Shown here: positions 1 through 9,023 of the stretch, piece after piece
Layout of the letters: each line of letters opens with the position of its first letter
Position numbering within the stretch: the stretch's first letter is position 1
From: Capnocytophaga granulosa ATCC 51502
GTDB taxonomy: Bacteria; Bacteroidota; Bacteroidia; Flavobacteriales; Flavobacteriaceae
DNA length: 64,000 nt
Assembly: GCF_000411115.1 (NCBI RefSeq)
Contig: NZ_KE150242.1
Location: 800,218 to 864,217, forward strand
Direction of reading: 5' to 3'
Notes under the pieces: model-generated
The model's database searches: none
Seen by the model: the letters and a program-made list of their open reading frames with translations, nothing else
Told to the model about the DNA's origin: nothing
Translations under genes and position numbers: made by a program

Positions 1-20
1 AAAGATGTGAAAAAGAACCA

Positions 21-2576
21 CTACCAAGTAAAGGAGAGACCGCCTATGATGTTTCTTCCTACCCCAGGGATAAAGTTGGTTTTATCATCGGGGGTAGCGG
101 CAGGGTTAAGTCGCATAGGGGGTGCGGTAACTTCTGCTTGTACCAAATAGCTGGAGGCATATACCTTATCAGCTAAGTTGTTGCCTTGCAAGAAGAAAGT
201 CCATTGTCCTTTTTTGTAACCCAAGCGTGCCCCTACAAGGCTGTAAGGGTCTTGGTATAGCGTATTTTTATGGTCAATAGGGGTCTTTACTGGAAGTGAT
301 TCGAGGTTTACTTCAGCAAAGATTCCTATAGGGTGCTTATAGGTGAGGGCTGTAAAGAGGTAATGGGTAGGAATACCCGCAATTTGGTTGCCCTTAAGCT
401 CTCCTCCATCAAAGTAGAAGTCACTATAATTATAATTAACAGAAAGGGTGAAAGTATCTTCTTTGGCAGAGAATATATGAGTAAGGAAAGTAGATTGCAA
501 ACCAGCCTCCAACCCTCTGTGGATAGTAGCATAAGGCGTATTAACGGTATTACCTCCTACCCCTACACTACCATCGGCTATGGTGAAGATTTCATCTTTT
601 ACCCAAGAGTGGTAAGCACTTACATTCCATACAAAAGCCCGTCCTAAATTTCCTTTGGTACCGAGCTCCACAGTGGAGGCCTGCTGAGCCTTAAGATCAG
701 AGATGGTAATGGTGGTAGGGCCTGAGTTGACATTGGAGCTATTGCTATAAATTGGAGGTACAGGATGGTTAGGATCAGGTACGGGAGGACGGTTAGGATT
801 AGGTATAGCACTACCTGTAAGACGTACAATTTCTAAGAAAGTAGGTGGTTCGTAGCTACGAGAGAAGTTGGCAAAAACTTGTGCTCGGTCAGTAAACTTA
901 TAGATCACCCCTACTTTAGGATTGATTGCATTGTAAGAGAAATCACCTGTTACAGGAGTAGCTGCGTTGGGGTTAGGCAAGGCACGAGCTTGCAAACCAT
1001 TAGGTGCCACAAAGAGGAATGGACGCTTAGCCCCTGTGAACTTGTCCTCTACCTTACGAGTATCGTAGCTACCTTGTACGCTTACATTGGCCAAGAGGGA
1101 AGGGGTAATCTTGTATGTATCAGATACATAAGCTATGGCATGGTTGGCTGTAAGATCTTGTTTGGCAAAGAGGACACCGAAATTACCGCGATCGTTGTGG
1201 AAACGGGATTGGTGCATAAGGCCTTGGCTGTATTGTAAGCCAAGAGTAAAATCGTTTTTCTCGGTTGTATTGGTATAAGAGAGGCGTACCCCATAGTCAT
1301 TATTGAAGTCCTGACGTACTCCGTTGGCGATAGGATAGGTAAAGGCATCATCGGCATATTGGTAATAAAGGGTAGCTAAGATAAGGTTATTGGCATTGAT
1401 CTGATAAGCCAACTTGGTACCAAAGCGAGCGATTTTACTGCTTCGGTTAGGCTTGTCGCGTACCACATTAGGGCCAAAGGCATATGGGAAAGTTGTCTTA
1501 GGTGCTTTGTTGATTTGCTTGCGATCACTTTCCATCTGGTAGCGGGTAAGAGGGCCTGGGATATCAAAATAAAGGTCAGTGAAGGAGGCATAGAGACGTG
1601 CCTCGAACTTATCGGTAAACTTGCGCCCTACATTAAGCAAAGCATTGAAGCGCTTAGAGCTATTATAGGTACGGTAGCCATCACTATGGTTATAGGACGA
1701 AGCTACAAAGAGGTCATTGCGACCAGCGGAGAAGCCTGAGGAAATCGTACTATTGAAGTAGTTAAAGCTACCAGCTTCCATTTTCACACTTAGGGGAGAA
1801 GCGTTGTAGCCATTCTTGGTAACAAAGTTCATAGCCCCACCGAGGGTAGCGCCTCCATGTTCGAGCGCATTGGCACCACGATAGATTTCCACGAGGTTGC
1901 TCACTTGGGGTTCTAATACACCTATTATATAAGAACCATCGGCAAAGTTGATCGGAATACCATCTTGGGAGAGCGCCACCCCACGTGATTGTGGATTACT
2001 TTGGATACCTGAACCGCGGATATTAAGACGCGGTTGGTCATTACCCCCGAAGAAATCTTGGATAATAATTCCAGGTTCACGTTGGAGAGCATCCTTGAGG
2101 GTTTGGGAACGCTGTATGTTTAGGTTTCTTAGGTCGGCCAAGTTGGTACCTCCTGCCACTTTGTCAAGTTTTATCTTAGCCAATCCCACCGAGTTGGCTA
2201 CAAGGCTTGGGTTGTCTGAGATCACCACAGGCTGTAACTCTACAACCCCCGCGAGTGTCTCTTCCGCATTGCGACGAAGGGTTGTCTCCACATAGGTAAC
2301 CCTATTTTCATTGTCCTGTAGGACTACTGGAAACTCCAAAGGTGCGTAGCCCTCCTTGCTTACTTGCAGAGAAGGATGCTCATCGGAGGTGGTAAGAGTG
2401 TAGTTTCCCTTCTCATCGGTAAGGGTACTCTCTCCTGTAGCTACCGATTTGACAGTCGCTTGGGTGATAGGTAACTTGTTTTCATCAAGGATCTTACCCT
2501 TGATCTTATATTGTGCCTGAAGGCTCACGCTCAACAAAAGCACAATAAATAGTAAGAGATTTTTGTGTAAAATCAT
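21..2576 (-). CDS. TonB-dependent outer-membrane receptor
   Basis: An 851-residue outer-membrane receptor that should import a bound ligand using TonB/ExbBD energy. A signal peptide (residues 1-21, ending in LQAQ) is followed by a carboxypeptidase-regulatory-like domain (about 23-100), usual in Bacteroidota receptors. The plug (about 150-260) contains RLNIRGSGIQSNPQSRG and YRGANALEHGGATLGGAMNF. A 22-strand-type barrel ends in GLSFTW with the terminal aromatic residue expected of barrel proteins. The plug resembles FecA-like iron-chelate receptors, but no partner gene shows the ligand and I see no SusD neighbour. The start is supported by a consensus promoter about 30 nt upstream. I see no clear Fur box. 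Confidence 0.9.
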   Translation of the reverse strand: MILHKNLLLFIVLLLSVSLQAQYKIKGKILDENKLPITQATVKSVATGESTLTDEKGNYTLTTSDEHPSLQVSKEGYAPLEFPVVLQDNENRVTYVETTLRRNAEETLAGVVELQPVVISDNPSLVANSVGLAKIKLDKVAGGTNLADLRNLNIQRSQTLKDALQREPGIIIQDFFGGNDQPRLNIRGSGIQSNPQSRGVALSQDGIPINFADGSYIIGVLEPQVSNLVEIYRGANALEHGGATLGGAMNFVTKNGYNASPLSVKMEAGSFNYFNSTISSGFSAGRNDLFVASSYNHSDGYRTYNSSKRFNALLNVGRKFTDKFEARLYASFTDLYFDIPGPLTRYQMESDRKQINKAPKTTFPYAFGPNVVRDKPNRSSKIARFGTKLAYQINANNLILATLYYQYADDAFTYPIANGVRQDFNNDYGVRLSYTNTTEKNDFTLGLQYSQGLMHQSRFHNDRGNFGVLFAKQDLTANHAIAYVSDTYKITPSLLANVSVQGSYDTRKVEDKFTGAKRPFLFVAPNGLQARALPNPNAATPVTGDFSYNAINPKVGVIYKFTDRAQVFANFSRSYEPPTFLEIVRLTGSAIPNPNRPPVPDPNHPVPPIYSNSSNVNSGPTTITISDLKAQQASTVELGTKGNLGRAFVWNVSAYHSWVKDEIFTIADGSVGVGGNTVNTPYATIHRGLEAGLQSTFLTHIFSAKEDTFTLSVNYNYSDFYFDGGELKGNQIAGIPTHYLFTALTYKHPIGIFAEVNLESLPVKTPIDHKNTLYQDPYSLVGARLGYKKGQWTFFLQGNNLADKVYASSYLVQAEVTAPPMRLNPAATPDDKTNFIPGVGRNIIGGLSFTW

Positions 2577-2605
2577 TTGTTAAATATTTTTTATTTAGAC
2601 TGGGA

Positions 2606-2635
2606 CAAAATTACGAGTTTTTCCCGATATAACAA
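2606..2635 (-). promoter_or_regulatory. Promoter of the TonB-dependent receptor
   Basis: On the minus strand this reads TTG (2635-2633), a 19-nt spacer, then TAATTTTG (2613-2606). This is an exact match to the Bacteroidota -33/-7 consensus, 30 nt before the receptor start codon. Confidence 0.75.
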
Positions 2636-2829
2636 ATAGTTGCGAAATAAATTTATTTTTAACTATTTTACTTTATTTCTAATAAATAAAATCAATTATA
2701 GCATCTATCTACAAGATGTTTTAACATTCCTATCTAATAATTAATATTAATAAAAAAGACTCGTTTCTCCTATAAGATAGCTTTTTCGTTACTTCTGAAA
2801 CTTTAACACAAAAAAAACGGGAAAAACGT

Positions 2830-2859
2830 TTGCTATTTAAAATTTAATGATTATCTTTG
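2830..2859 (+). promoter_or_regulatory. Promoter of the dihydroorotase-like gene
   Basis: TTG (2830-2832), 19-nt spacer, TATCTTTG (2852-2859). It overlaps the upstream in-frame ATG at 2847, so translation must begin downstream, at ATG 2880. Confidence 0.75.
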
Positions 2860-2879
2860 TGGTGAAGATAAAGGGAATT

Positions 2880-4130
2880 ATGAAAACTTTGTTAAGGCAT
2901 GTAACTATCATAGACACGGACAGTTCCTACCATGGACAAACCCAGGATATCTTGATAGAAGATGGAAACATCAAACAAATTAGCTCTGAAATCACTTGCC
3001 AAGATGCCGATGAAGTGTTAGAGAATTGTTACATTTCACAAGGATGGACTGATAGCAGTGTGAGTTTTGGAGAACCAGGGTACGAGGAGCGAGAGACTTT
3101 AGCCCATGGCGTAAAGGTAGCTTGTGAGAGTGGCTTTACGCAGGTGATGCTCAATCCCAACACACACCCTATTACAGAGAGCCGAAGCCAAGTAGGCTTT
3201 TTAAAACGTGCTACCCAAGGAGCCATTACAGAGATTTTCCCTATAGGTGCTCTCACCACTGAGAGCAAGGGAGAATACCTAGCCGAGTTGTACGATATGC
3301 AAAGTGCAGGGGCAGTGGCTTTTGGAGATTATAAGCGGTATATTCCGCAAGCCAATCTGCTAAAGATTGCCTTGCAATACACAGCGCCTTTTAGTGGTAT
3401 CGTGATTTCTTTCCCTTGCGACCGCTCTATCATGGGCAAGGGAGTAGTGAATGAACATATAGCTTCTACCCGATTAGGACTAAAGGGAATACCCGCACTT
3501 GCTGAAGAAATTATTGTGGAGAGAGACCTCTCCATCCTCGAATATGCTGGTGGACGATTACACATTCCGACAATCTCTACTGAAAAATCTGTCGCTCTGA
3601 TAGCAGCAGCCAAAGCTAAAGGCCTAGATGTGAGCTGTAGTGTGGCAGTGAGTAATCTACACCTTACAGATGAAGTCTTAGGCAACTTCAATACTGACTA
3701 CAAACTACTTCCCCCATTGCGTGATACGCGGCATGTAGAAGCCCTTCGCAAAGGAGTGGAAAGCGGGGTTATAGATATGGTAACTTCTGACCATTGCCCC
3801 CTTGATATAGAATGCAAAGCTAAGGAGTTCGACCTTGCAGAGTTCGGAAGCATAGGTCTTGAGGCTACCTTAGGAATCATGCTAAGACACTTCTCAGTGG
3901 AAAAAACTGTGGAGATGCTTACCGCTGCTAAAAAACGTTTCTCCCTACCTGTATCGCCTATTGCAGTAGGCCAGAAAGCAGATATAACCCTCTTTACCGA
4001 CAAGGGAGAGCGGGTATTTGACAAAGATTCGATCAAATCTTCTTCTAAAAATTGTGCCTTTGTCTCAGAGACAGTCAAAGGAAAAGTCTTGGGCGTGATC
4101 TCCCCTAGGGGTCACTGGTTCTCAAGATAA
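2880..4130 (+). CDS. Dihydroorotase homologue lacking the metal-binding histidines
   Basis: A 416-residue amidohydrolase-fold protein along the whole length of class I dihydroorotases. The hallmark DxHxH is replaced by DSSVS (residues 58-62). The usual HxCHxST stretch reads HIPTIST and the PHHL motif reads AVSNLHL, so those metal-binding histidines are also gone. The late TSDHCP motif and the ENT/NPN substrate-loop region (LNPNTHP) remain. Metal-free catalysis is unlikely. By analogy with the inactive PyrC' of Pseudomonas, it could be a structural partner of aspartate carbamoyltransferase, but no pyrB is adjacent and that is inference. Flavobacterial genomes often annotate this type as dihydroorotase. 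The start was chosen at 2880 because the promoter overlaps the earlier ATG. Confidence 0.8.
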   Translation: MKTLLRHVTIIDTDSSYHGQTQDILIEDGNIKQISSEITCQDADEVLENCYISQGWTDSSVSFGEPGYEERETLAHGVKVACESGFTQVMLNPNTHPITESRSQVGFLKRATQGAITEIFPIGALTTESKGEYLAELYDMQSAGAVAFGDYKRYIPQANLLKIALQYTAPFSGIVISFPCDRSIMGKGVVNEHIASTRLGLKGIPALAEEIIVERDLSILEYAGGRLHIPTISTEKSVALIAAAKAKGLDVSCSVAVSNLHLTDEVLGNFNTDYKLLPPLRDTRHVEALRKGVESGVIDMVTSDHCPLDIECKAKEFDLAEFGSIGLEATLGIMLRHFSVEKTVEMLTAAKKRFSLPVSPIAVGQKADITLFTDKGERVFDKDSIKSSSKNCAFVSETVKGKVLGVISPRGHWFSR

Positions 4131-4214
4131 GCTACTCCAACTTCTACAAAAAGTATATATATATTATTGTTTAACTTCAGGAAAAAAAACTCTAACAAAA
4201 ATTAGAAACACTTC

Positions 4215-4237
4215 CCTATATGCTCCAAACATATAGG
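4215..4237. other. Small hairpin upstream of the esterase homologue
   Basis: CCTATATG (4215-4222) pairs with CATATAGG (4230-4237) across a 7-nt loop. There is no T-tract, so it is not a classical terminator. A possible GTG start at 4237 lies inside the stem, which argues against that start. Confidence 0.35.
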
Positions 4238-4269
4238 TGTACCAATATTTTACCATTTTCTACCAAAAG

Positions 4270-4923
4270 ATGAAAGGTTTTTCTTTAAACTATTTGGTAA
4301 GACCTGCTATTATAGAGCAGGAGAGTGGCAAGTCTCCCGCCATTTTCATGCTACATGGTTATGGACAAAACAAAGAAGAATTCTTCTCCATAGCCAATGA
4401 ACTCCCTCAGGAGTATATTGTAATCTCCCTACAAGCTCCCTACAAGCTATCAGATATTGAGTTTTTTTGGTATGCTATAGAGTTTGGGGCCTCCAAATGG
4501 TGCGATATAGTGCAAGCACAAGCTGCACAGCAGAAGCTCCTAACTTTTTTAGGACAGGCTTGTGATCGGTTCAATATTGATACAGAACAGATCACCCTTA
4601 TAGGATTTGACCAAGGTGGTATCCTTAGTCTTACATTAGCTCTTTCTTTCCCCGATAAATTCCAAAGAGTTGTGGCCATCAATAGTTACATAGATAAAAA
4701 ATTATTGAGTTTTAACTATCAAAAAAACAATTTTAAGAAATTGAAAATCTGTCTATTACACGGATATTCCAATGAAATTGTCTCCTTGGATTGGGCAGAA
4801 GAAACCATAGAGCTACTCAAGAAGCTACATATCGATTATTCTTATCAGACGTTTGCTTCGGGACATGTGTTCTCAGCCGAGATGTTCTACGCCATGAAGA
4901 ATTGGATTGAGCAGAGAGAATAA
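4270..4923 (+). CDS. Phospholipase/carboxylesterase-fold protein with altered triad
   Basis: 217 residues of the alpha/beta-hydrolase phospholipase/carboxylesterase family (PF02230 type), with the oxyanion-side MLHGYGQNKEEFF at 28-39. The nucleophile elbow, normally GFSQGG, reads GFDQGG with Asp114 in place of Ser. The acid position in HGYSNEIVS is Asn168 where Asp is usual. The base His199 (SGHVFS) remains. Two of three catalytic residues are therefore changed, so ordinary serine esterase activity is doubtful. A GTG at 4237 is also in frame, but family alignment starts at MKGFSLNYLV. It converges on cysH with 4 bp between stop codons. Confidence 0.8.
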   Translation: MKGFSLNYLVRPAIIEQESGKSPAIFMLHGYGQNKEEFFSIANELPQEYIVISLQAPYKLSDIEFFWYAIEFGASKWCDIVQAQAAQQKLLTFLGQACDRFNIDTEQITLIGFDQGGILSLTLALSFPDKFQRVVAINSYIDKKLLSFNYQKNNFKKLKICLLHGYSNEIVSLDWAEETIELLKKLHIDYSYQTFASGHVFSAEMFYAMKNWIEQRE

Positions 4924-4927
4924 AACG

Positions 4928-5632
4928 CTATTTATGCACATGTAACCCACATTCCTTATTGGTCTTGTGCTCCCACCACCAGCGGCCTGCACGGAAGTCT
5001 TCGCCTTCCTTGACAGCACGTGTACAGGGGGCACAGCCAATACTGGGGTAACCCTTGTCATGCAATGGGTTATAGGGGATTCCATGGCTACGAAGGAAGG
5101 ATAACACTTGCTCTGTTTTCCAATGTAGGAGCAAATGTACCTTGATGATTTGGTTACTTTCGTCCCATTCCACCATGGGCATCTGCTCGCGATGGGGTGA
5201 TTGTTCGGCACGAAGTCCTGTGATCCATACTTTATTCCCCTGCAAAGCACGCTTGAGCGGTTCTACCTTGCGGATATGACAACACGCATGTCGCAAGGGA
5301 ACGGACTGGTAAAAGGCATTGATACCATTGTCCTGTACATACTCCTCTATCGCTTTTGCATCGGGATAGTAAGGGGTAATCTTGGTATGGTAATACTCAT
5401 TGGTAAGCTGCCAAGTAGTATAAGTCTCGTAGAAAAGGCGCCCTGTATCTAGAGTAAAGATCTTGACAGGGAAGTGTCCTTTCATGATAAAATCGGTAAT
5501 CACCTGATCCTCCATACCAAAGCTAGTGGAGAAAACCACCTTATCGGGATAGCGCTCGGTAAGGAGGGCGAGTATTTCTGTCTCTGTAAGAGAGGCCGTT
5601 GCTGTGAGCAACGAATCTATATCAGGATGCAT
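4928..5632 (-). CDS. cysH: APS/PAPS reductase, [4Fe-4S] type
   Basis: 234 residues, reducing (phospho)adenylyl sulfate to sulfite in assimilatory sulfate reduction. The PP-loop-like FSTSFGMEDQ lies at 34-43. Paired cysteines Cys117-Cys118 (HACCHIRKV) and Cys200/Cys203 (GCAPCTRAV) form the iron-sulfur site that marks the APS-reductase subtype. The C-terminal ECGLH (227-231) supplies the redox-active cysteine. No cysD, cysN, cysI or sulfate transporter is nearby, so the gene stands alone here. A likely -7 element TATTTTTG lies on the minus strand at 5660-5653; its -33 region falls inside a heptamer array. Confidence 0.93.
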   Translation of the reverse strand: MHPDIDSLLTATASLTETEILALLTERYPDKVVFSTSFGMEDQVITDFIMKGHFPVKIFTLDTGRLFYETYTTWQLTNEYYHTKITPYYPDAKAIEEYVQDNGINAFYQSVPLRHACCHIRKVEPLKRALQGNKVWITGLRAEQSPHREQMPMVEWDESNQIIKVHLLLHWKTEQVLSFLRSHGIPYNPLHDKGYPSIGCAPCTRAVKEGEDFRAGRWWWEHKTNKECGLHVHK

Positions 5633-5670
5633 TATTTTTAGGTTTGGAAATGCAAAAATACGAAAAATAA

Positions 5671-5698
5671 TGATTAATGGTTAATGATTAATGATTAA
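5671..5698. repeat. Heptanucleotide array, 4 units (TGATTAA type)
   Basis: Units TGATTAA, TGGTTAA, TGATTAA, TGATTAA in exact 7-bp register. It lies between divergent cysH and tatA and covers the position where the cysH -33 element should be. Confidence 0.85.
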
Positions 5699-5835
5699 TT
5701 ACTCAAAGAGCTTTTATATATGGTTTTAGATTATATCCAAATAAGTGTAATAGATTGATACTGTGTAGTATATAGATGCTGACTAAGATGATTCTTGATT
5801 AGTGTTTATATTTAGAAACTCCTTTGATGTATTTT

Positions 5836-5865
5836 TTGTTGTTTAGTACATTTTTTGTACATTTG
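5836..5865 (+). promoter_or_regulatory. Promoter of tatA-mutS
   Basis: TTG (5836-5838), 19-nt spacer, TACATTTG (5858-5865), 20 nt upstream of the tatA start codon. It probably also drives mutS, which begins 3 nt after the tatA stop. Confidence 0.75.
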
Positions 5866-5885
5866 CAGAAAATTTTCATGGCTCA

Positions 5886-6161
5886 ATGATACCTTTATTT
5901 ATAAGTACTCCTGAACTATTATTTGTACTCTTTGTGGCGGTGCTGCTCTTTGGCACCAATAAAATTCCTGAAATCGCCCGTACCTTGGGCAAAGGCATGC
6001 GACAACTCAGGGATGCCACCGCCGAGATTAAGGAAGAAATCAACAAAAGCGTAGAGAAATCAGGTATAGATACCTCCCTGATTGATGAAGTAAAACAAGA
6101 GGTAGAGAAAGCCAAAGAAGGCTTAGAAGACCCACTGGGAAGTATCAAACGAAACCGATAA
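5886..6161 (+). CDS. tatA: Sec-independent translocase subunit TatA
   Basis: 91 residues. One N-terminal transmembrane helix (about 4-22) is followed by the FGTNKIPEIARTLGKGM hinge and amphipathic helix typical of TatA/TatE, then an acidic, lysine-rich tail. It forms the pore of the twin-arginine pathway that exports folded proteins. tatC is not in the window. It sits 3 nt before mutS and is probably cotranscribed with it; I see no functional link between the two. Confidence 0.92.
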   Translation: MIPLFISTPELLFVLFVAVLLFGTNKIPEIARTLGKGMRQLRDATAEIKEEINKSVEKSGIDTSLIDEVKQEVEKAKEGLEDPLGSIKRNR

Positions 6162-6164
6162 CAC

Positions 6165-8762
6165 ATGGCAAAGACGAGCAAAGAAACCCCCTTGATGAAA
6201 CAATATAACCAGATTAAGGCAAAGTATCCCGATGCCTTATTGCTCTTCAGGGTAGGCGATTTCTATGAGACATTCAAGGAGGACGCCGTCAAGACCTCAC
6301 AAGTGTTGGGTATCGTACTGACTTCTCGCAATAATGGCAGTGAGGACACTTCCTTAGCTGGCTTTCCTTATCATGCCCTGAACAATTATCTACCGAAGCT
6401 CGTCAAGGCTGGTTACCGCGTGGCTATCTGCGACCAATTAGAAGACCCTAAGCTTACCAAAACCATCGTCAAGCGTGGCGTTACGGAGCTAGTAACCCCT
6501 GGGGTTGCCCTCAGTGACGACATACTACAGACGCGTAAGAACAATTTCTTAGCCTCTGTTTGGCTACATACCCCCTTGTGTGGGGTATCTTTCTTGGACA
6601 TCTCCACAGGTGAGTACTACTTGGCTGAAGGGGATATCCCTTGTATAGACAAGCTCCTACAGAATTTTCAGCCCAATGAGGTGCTCATTGCCAAAAAACA
6701 GCGCAAGGAGATAGAAGACGCCTTTGGAAATGGCTGGCACTACTTCGGTTTGGAAGACTGGGTCTATAAAGAAGATTTTGCCTATGAGGCACTAACCAAG
6801 CAGTTCCAGACCAATTCTCTAAAGGGCTTTGCCGTAGAACAGCTACGCCAAGGCTGGATCAGTGCAGGGGCTATACTACACTACCTATCCGAGACACAGC
6901 ACCACCAGCTACAGCATATCACCAGTATTCGTCCTATCATAAACGAAGAATATGTATGGATGGACAAGTTCACCATACGAAACTTGGAACTATATGGCGG
7001 AGGACAAGCAGGCAGTGTCGGCCTCTTAGAAGTCATTGATAAGACCCTGACCCCTATGGGTAGCCGTATGCTTAGGCGTTGGCTTGCCCTACCACTAACA
7101 AACCTTAGCCAGATACAAGAGCGCCACCAAGTGGTACAAGCCTTAGTCGCCCACACCGAACTTAGAGAACAAGTAAGGGATCACCTGCACAAGGTAAGCG
7201 ATATTGAGCGCTTGCTTTCCAAGATAGCCACAGGAAAAATCACTCCACGAGAGCTTATCTATCTGAAAAACTCCTTACTTGCTGTACTTCCCTTAAGAGC
7301 AATTACTCTCCCCTTCGAAGAAGTTGCCCTCAAGAGACTTTTTGAGCGTATCTGTGACCTAGAGGAATTATGTGAGAGAATTGGCCATACCCTTGAAGAG
7401 GATGCCCCTGTGAATATCCTAAAAGGCAATACCATCCGAGCGGGCTTCTCGGCCGAGCTAGATGAGCTACGCAACCTCTCCCATTCTGGTAAGGAGTACC
7501 TCAACCAGCTATTAGAGAGAGAGATTGCCCAGACCCATATCTCTTCCTTGAAGATAGATAACAATAATGTCTTTGGTTACTATTTTGAGGTGCGCAATGT
7601 CCATAAGGACAAGGTACCTGCTCACTGGGTACGCAAACAGACCTTGGTGAATGCCGAACGCTACATCAGTGAAGAACTCAAGGAATATGAAGAGAAAATC
7701 CTCCATGCTCAGGAGCGTATTGCTATCTTAGAACAGGAATATTTCGCCTCGCTCATCCAAGAGGTCATCGCCTATATCTCTCCTATACAGCAGACAGCCA
7801 TTGCCATAGGAGAGATAGACACCCTCTGTGGGTTTGCTCTTTTGGCTACAGAGCGCCAATATACGCTCCCACAGCTGGACGATTCCTTAGTTATCAACCT
7901 AAAGGAAGCACGCCATCCTGTGATAGAGCAGCAGCTCCCCCCTACCCAACCCTATATAGCCAATGATATCTATTTAGACAATGAGCGCCAACAGATTATG
8001 ATGATCACAGGGCCTAACATGAGTGGTAAGTCTGCCCTCCTGAGACAGACTGCCCTAATCGTCCTATTGGCTCAGATAGGTAGTTTTGTCCCTGCCAAGC
8101 AAGCACAGATAGGTATTGTAGATAAGATATTCACCCGTGTAGGTGCCAGTGATAATATCTCACAAGGGGAATCTACTTTCATGGTAGAGATGAATGAGGC
8201 CGCTCTGATTCTCAACAACCTCTCCCAGCGAAGCCTTATCCTCTTGGACGAGATTGGTCGTGGTACCAGTACCTATGATGGTATCTCTATTGCATGGGCT
8301 ATAGCCGAGTACCTACATGAGCACCCTACCCATGCCAAGACCCTTTTTGCCACTCACTATCACGAACTCAATGAGATGCAAAACGAGTTTGCCCGTATCA
8401 AGAATTTTTCTGTCTCGGTCAAGGAAGTCAAGGGAAGTATTCTCTTTTTGCGCAAGCTCGTGGAGGGCGGTAGCGAACACAGTTTCGGTATTCATGTAGC
8501 CAAAATGGCAGGAATGCCCCCCTATGTGATAGAAAAAGCAGAAAAAGTGCTTGAGAAATTGGAGAAAACACATCAGCTAGAAGACAACAAGGAGCAACTC
8601 AGTGAAAAGAACAAAGAAGGTATGCAGCTGAGTTTCTTCCAATTGGACGATCCCCTCTTGGAAAGTATCAAGGAACAGCTCATTCATACCGATATAGACA
8701 ACCTCACCCCCATAGAGGCACTGATGAAACTCAATAGTATTAAGAAAATGCTCAAAAAATAG
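6165..8762 (+). CDS. mutS: DNA mismatch repair protein MutS
   Basis: 865 residues, the normal length for MutS1. The mismatch-reading motif GDFYETF lies near residues 31-37. Connector, lever and clamp domains follow. The ATPase has Walker A GPNMSGKS at about 616-623, Walker B LILLDEIGRGTSTYDG, and the switch histidine motif THYHEL. It recognises mismatches and small loops and recruits MutL. The stop codon is followed at once by a 31-unit heptamer array, a substrate type whose stability mismatch repair would control. Confidence 0.97.
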   Translation: MAKTSKETPLMKQYNQIKAKYPDALLLFRVGDFYETFKEDAVKTSQVLGIVLTSRNNGSEDTSLAGFPYHALNNYLPKLVKAGYRVAICDQLEDPKLTKTIVKRGVTELVTPGVALSDDILQTRKNNFLASVWLHTPLCGVSFLDISTGEYYLAEGDIPCIDKLLQNFQPNEVLIAKKQRKEIEDAFGNGWHYFGLEDWVYKEDFAYEALTKQFQTNSLKGFAVEQLRQGWISAGAILHYLSETQHHQLQHITSIRPIINEEYVWMDKFTIRNLELYGGGQAGSVGLLEVIDKTLTPMGSRMLRRWLALPLTNLSQIQERHQVVQALVAHTELREQVRDHLHKVSDIERLLSKIATGKITPRELIYLKNSLLAVLPLRAITLPFEEVALKRLFERICDLEELCERIGHTLEEDAPVNILKGNTIRAGFSAELDELRNLSHSGKEYLNQLLEREIAQTHISSLKIDNNNVFGYYFEVRNVHKDKVPAHWVRKQTLVNAERYISEELKEYEEKILHAQERIAILEQEYFASLIQEVIAYISPIQQTAIAIGEIDTLCGFALLATERQYTLPQLDDSLVINLKEARHPVIEQQLPPTQPYIANDIYLDNERQQIMMITGPNMSGKSALLRQTALIVLLAQIGSFVPAKQAQIGIVDKIFTRVGASDNISQGESTFMVEMNEAALILNNLSQRSLILLDEIGRGTSTYDGISIAWAIAEYLHEHPTHAKTLFATHYHELNEMQNEFARIKNFSVSVKEVKGSILFLRKLVEGGSEHSFGIHVAKMAGMPPYVIEKAEKVLEKLEKTHQLEDNKEQLSEKNKEGMQLSFFQLDDPLLESIKEQLIHTDIDNLTPIEALMKLNSIKKMLKK

Positions 8763-8769
8763 TGAGTAA

Positions 8770-8986
8770 TGACTAACGACTAGTGACTAGTGACCAACAA
8801 CTAGTGACAAGTGACCAACAACTAGTGACAAGTGACCAACGACTAGTGACAAGTGACCAACGACTAGTGACAAGTGACTAACAACTAGTGACAAGTGACC
8901 AACGACTAGTGACAAGTGACCAACGACTAGTGACAAGTGACCAACGACTAGTGACAAGTGACCAACGACTAGTGACAAGTGACCAA
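8770..8986. repeat. 31-unit heptanucleotide array (10 copies of a 21-bp higher-order unit)
   Basis: 217 bp made of exactly 31 heptamers, built from TGACAAG, TGACCAA and CGACTAG (with CAACTAG and TGACTAA variants). After the first four units these three heptamers repeat in fixed order as a 21-bp higher-order unit. Because 21 is divisible by three, one frame on each strand is accidentally open (TSDQRLV-like repeats), but there is no sign of real coding. It fills the mutS-fabI gap and stops exactly at the -33 TTG of the first fabI promoter. Confidence 0.95.
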
Positions 8987-9017
8987 TTGTTATTTACGAG
9001 AAAAAATTGTATCTTTG
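8987..9017 (+). promoter_or_regulatory. Distal fabI promoter (P1)
   Basis: TTG (8987-8989), 20-nt spacer, TATCTTTG (9010-9017). Transcription would start near 9024, where a second heptamer array begins. Confidence 0.6.
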
Positions 9018-9023
9018 CAAAAA

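Larger units (their letters stand above)
2577..2879. other. AT-rich divergent intergenic region
   Basis: About 300 bp between the receptor and the dihydroorotase homologue. It carries two outward-facing promoters near its ends and is otherwise very AT-rich. A weak hairpin (CATCT 2702-2706 / AGATG 2714-2718) lies in the middle. No ORF or recognisable operator was found. Confidence 0.6.

Noticed and set aside
333..647. Plus-strand ORF of 104 codons inside the TonB receptor gene
   Set aside because: It is an opposite-strand shadow of a well-supported gene and matches nothing recognised.
2847..2879. Upstream start for the dihydroorotase homologue
   Set aside because: The promoter's TATCTTTG overlaps this ATG, so the transcript cannot include it.
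8770..8986. Possible CRISPR array
   Set aside because: There are no unique spacers; the units are 7 and 21 bp and contiguous, and no cas gene is present.
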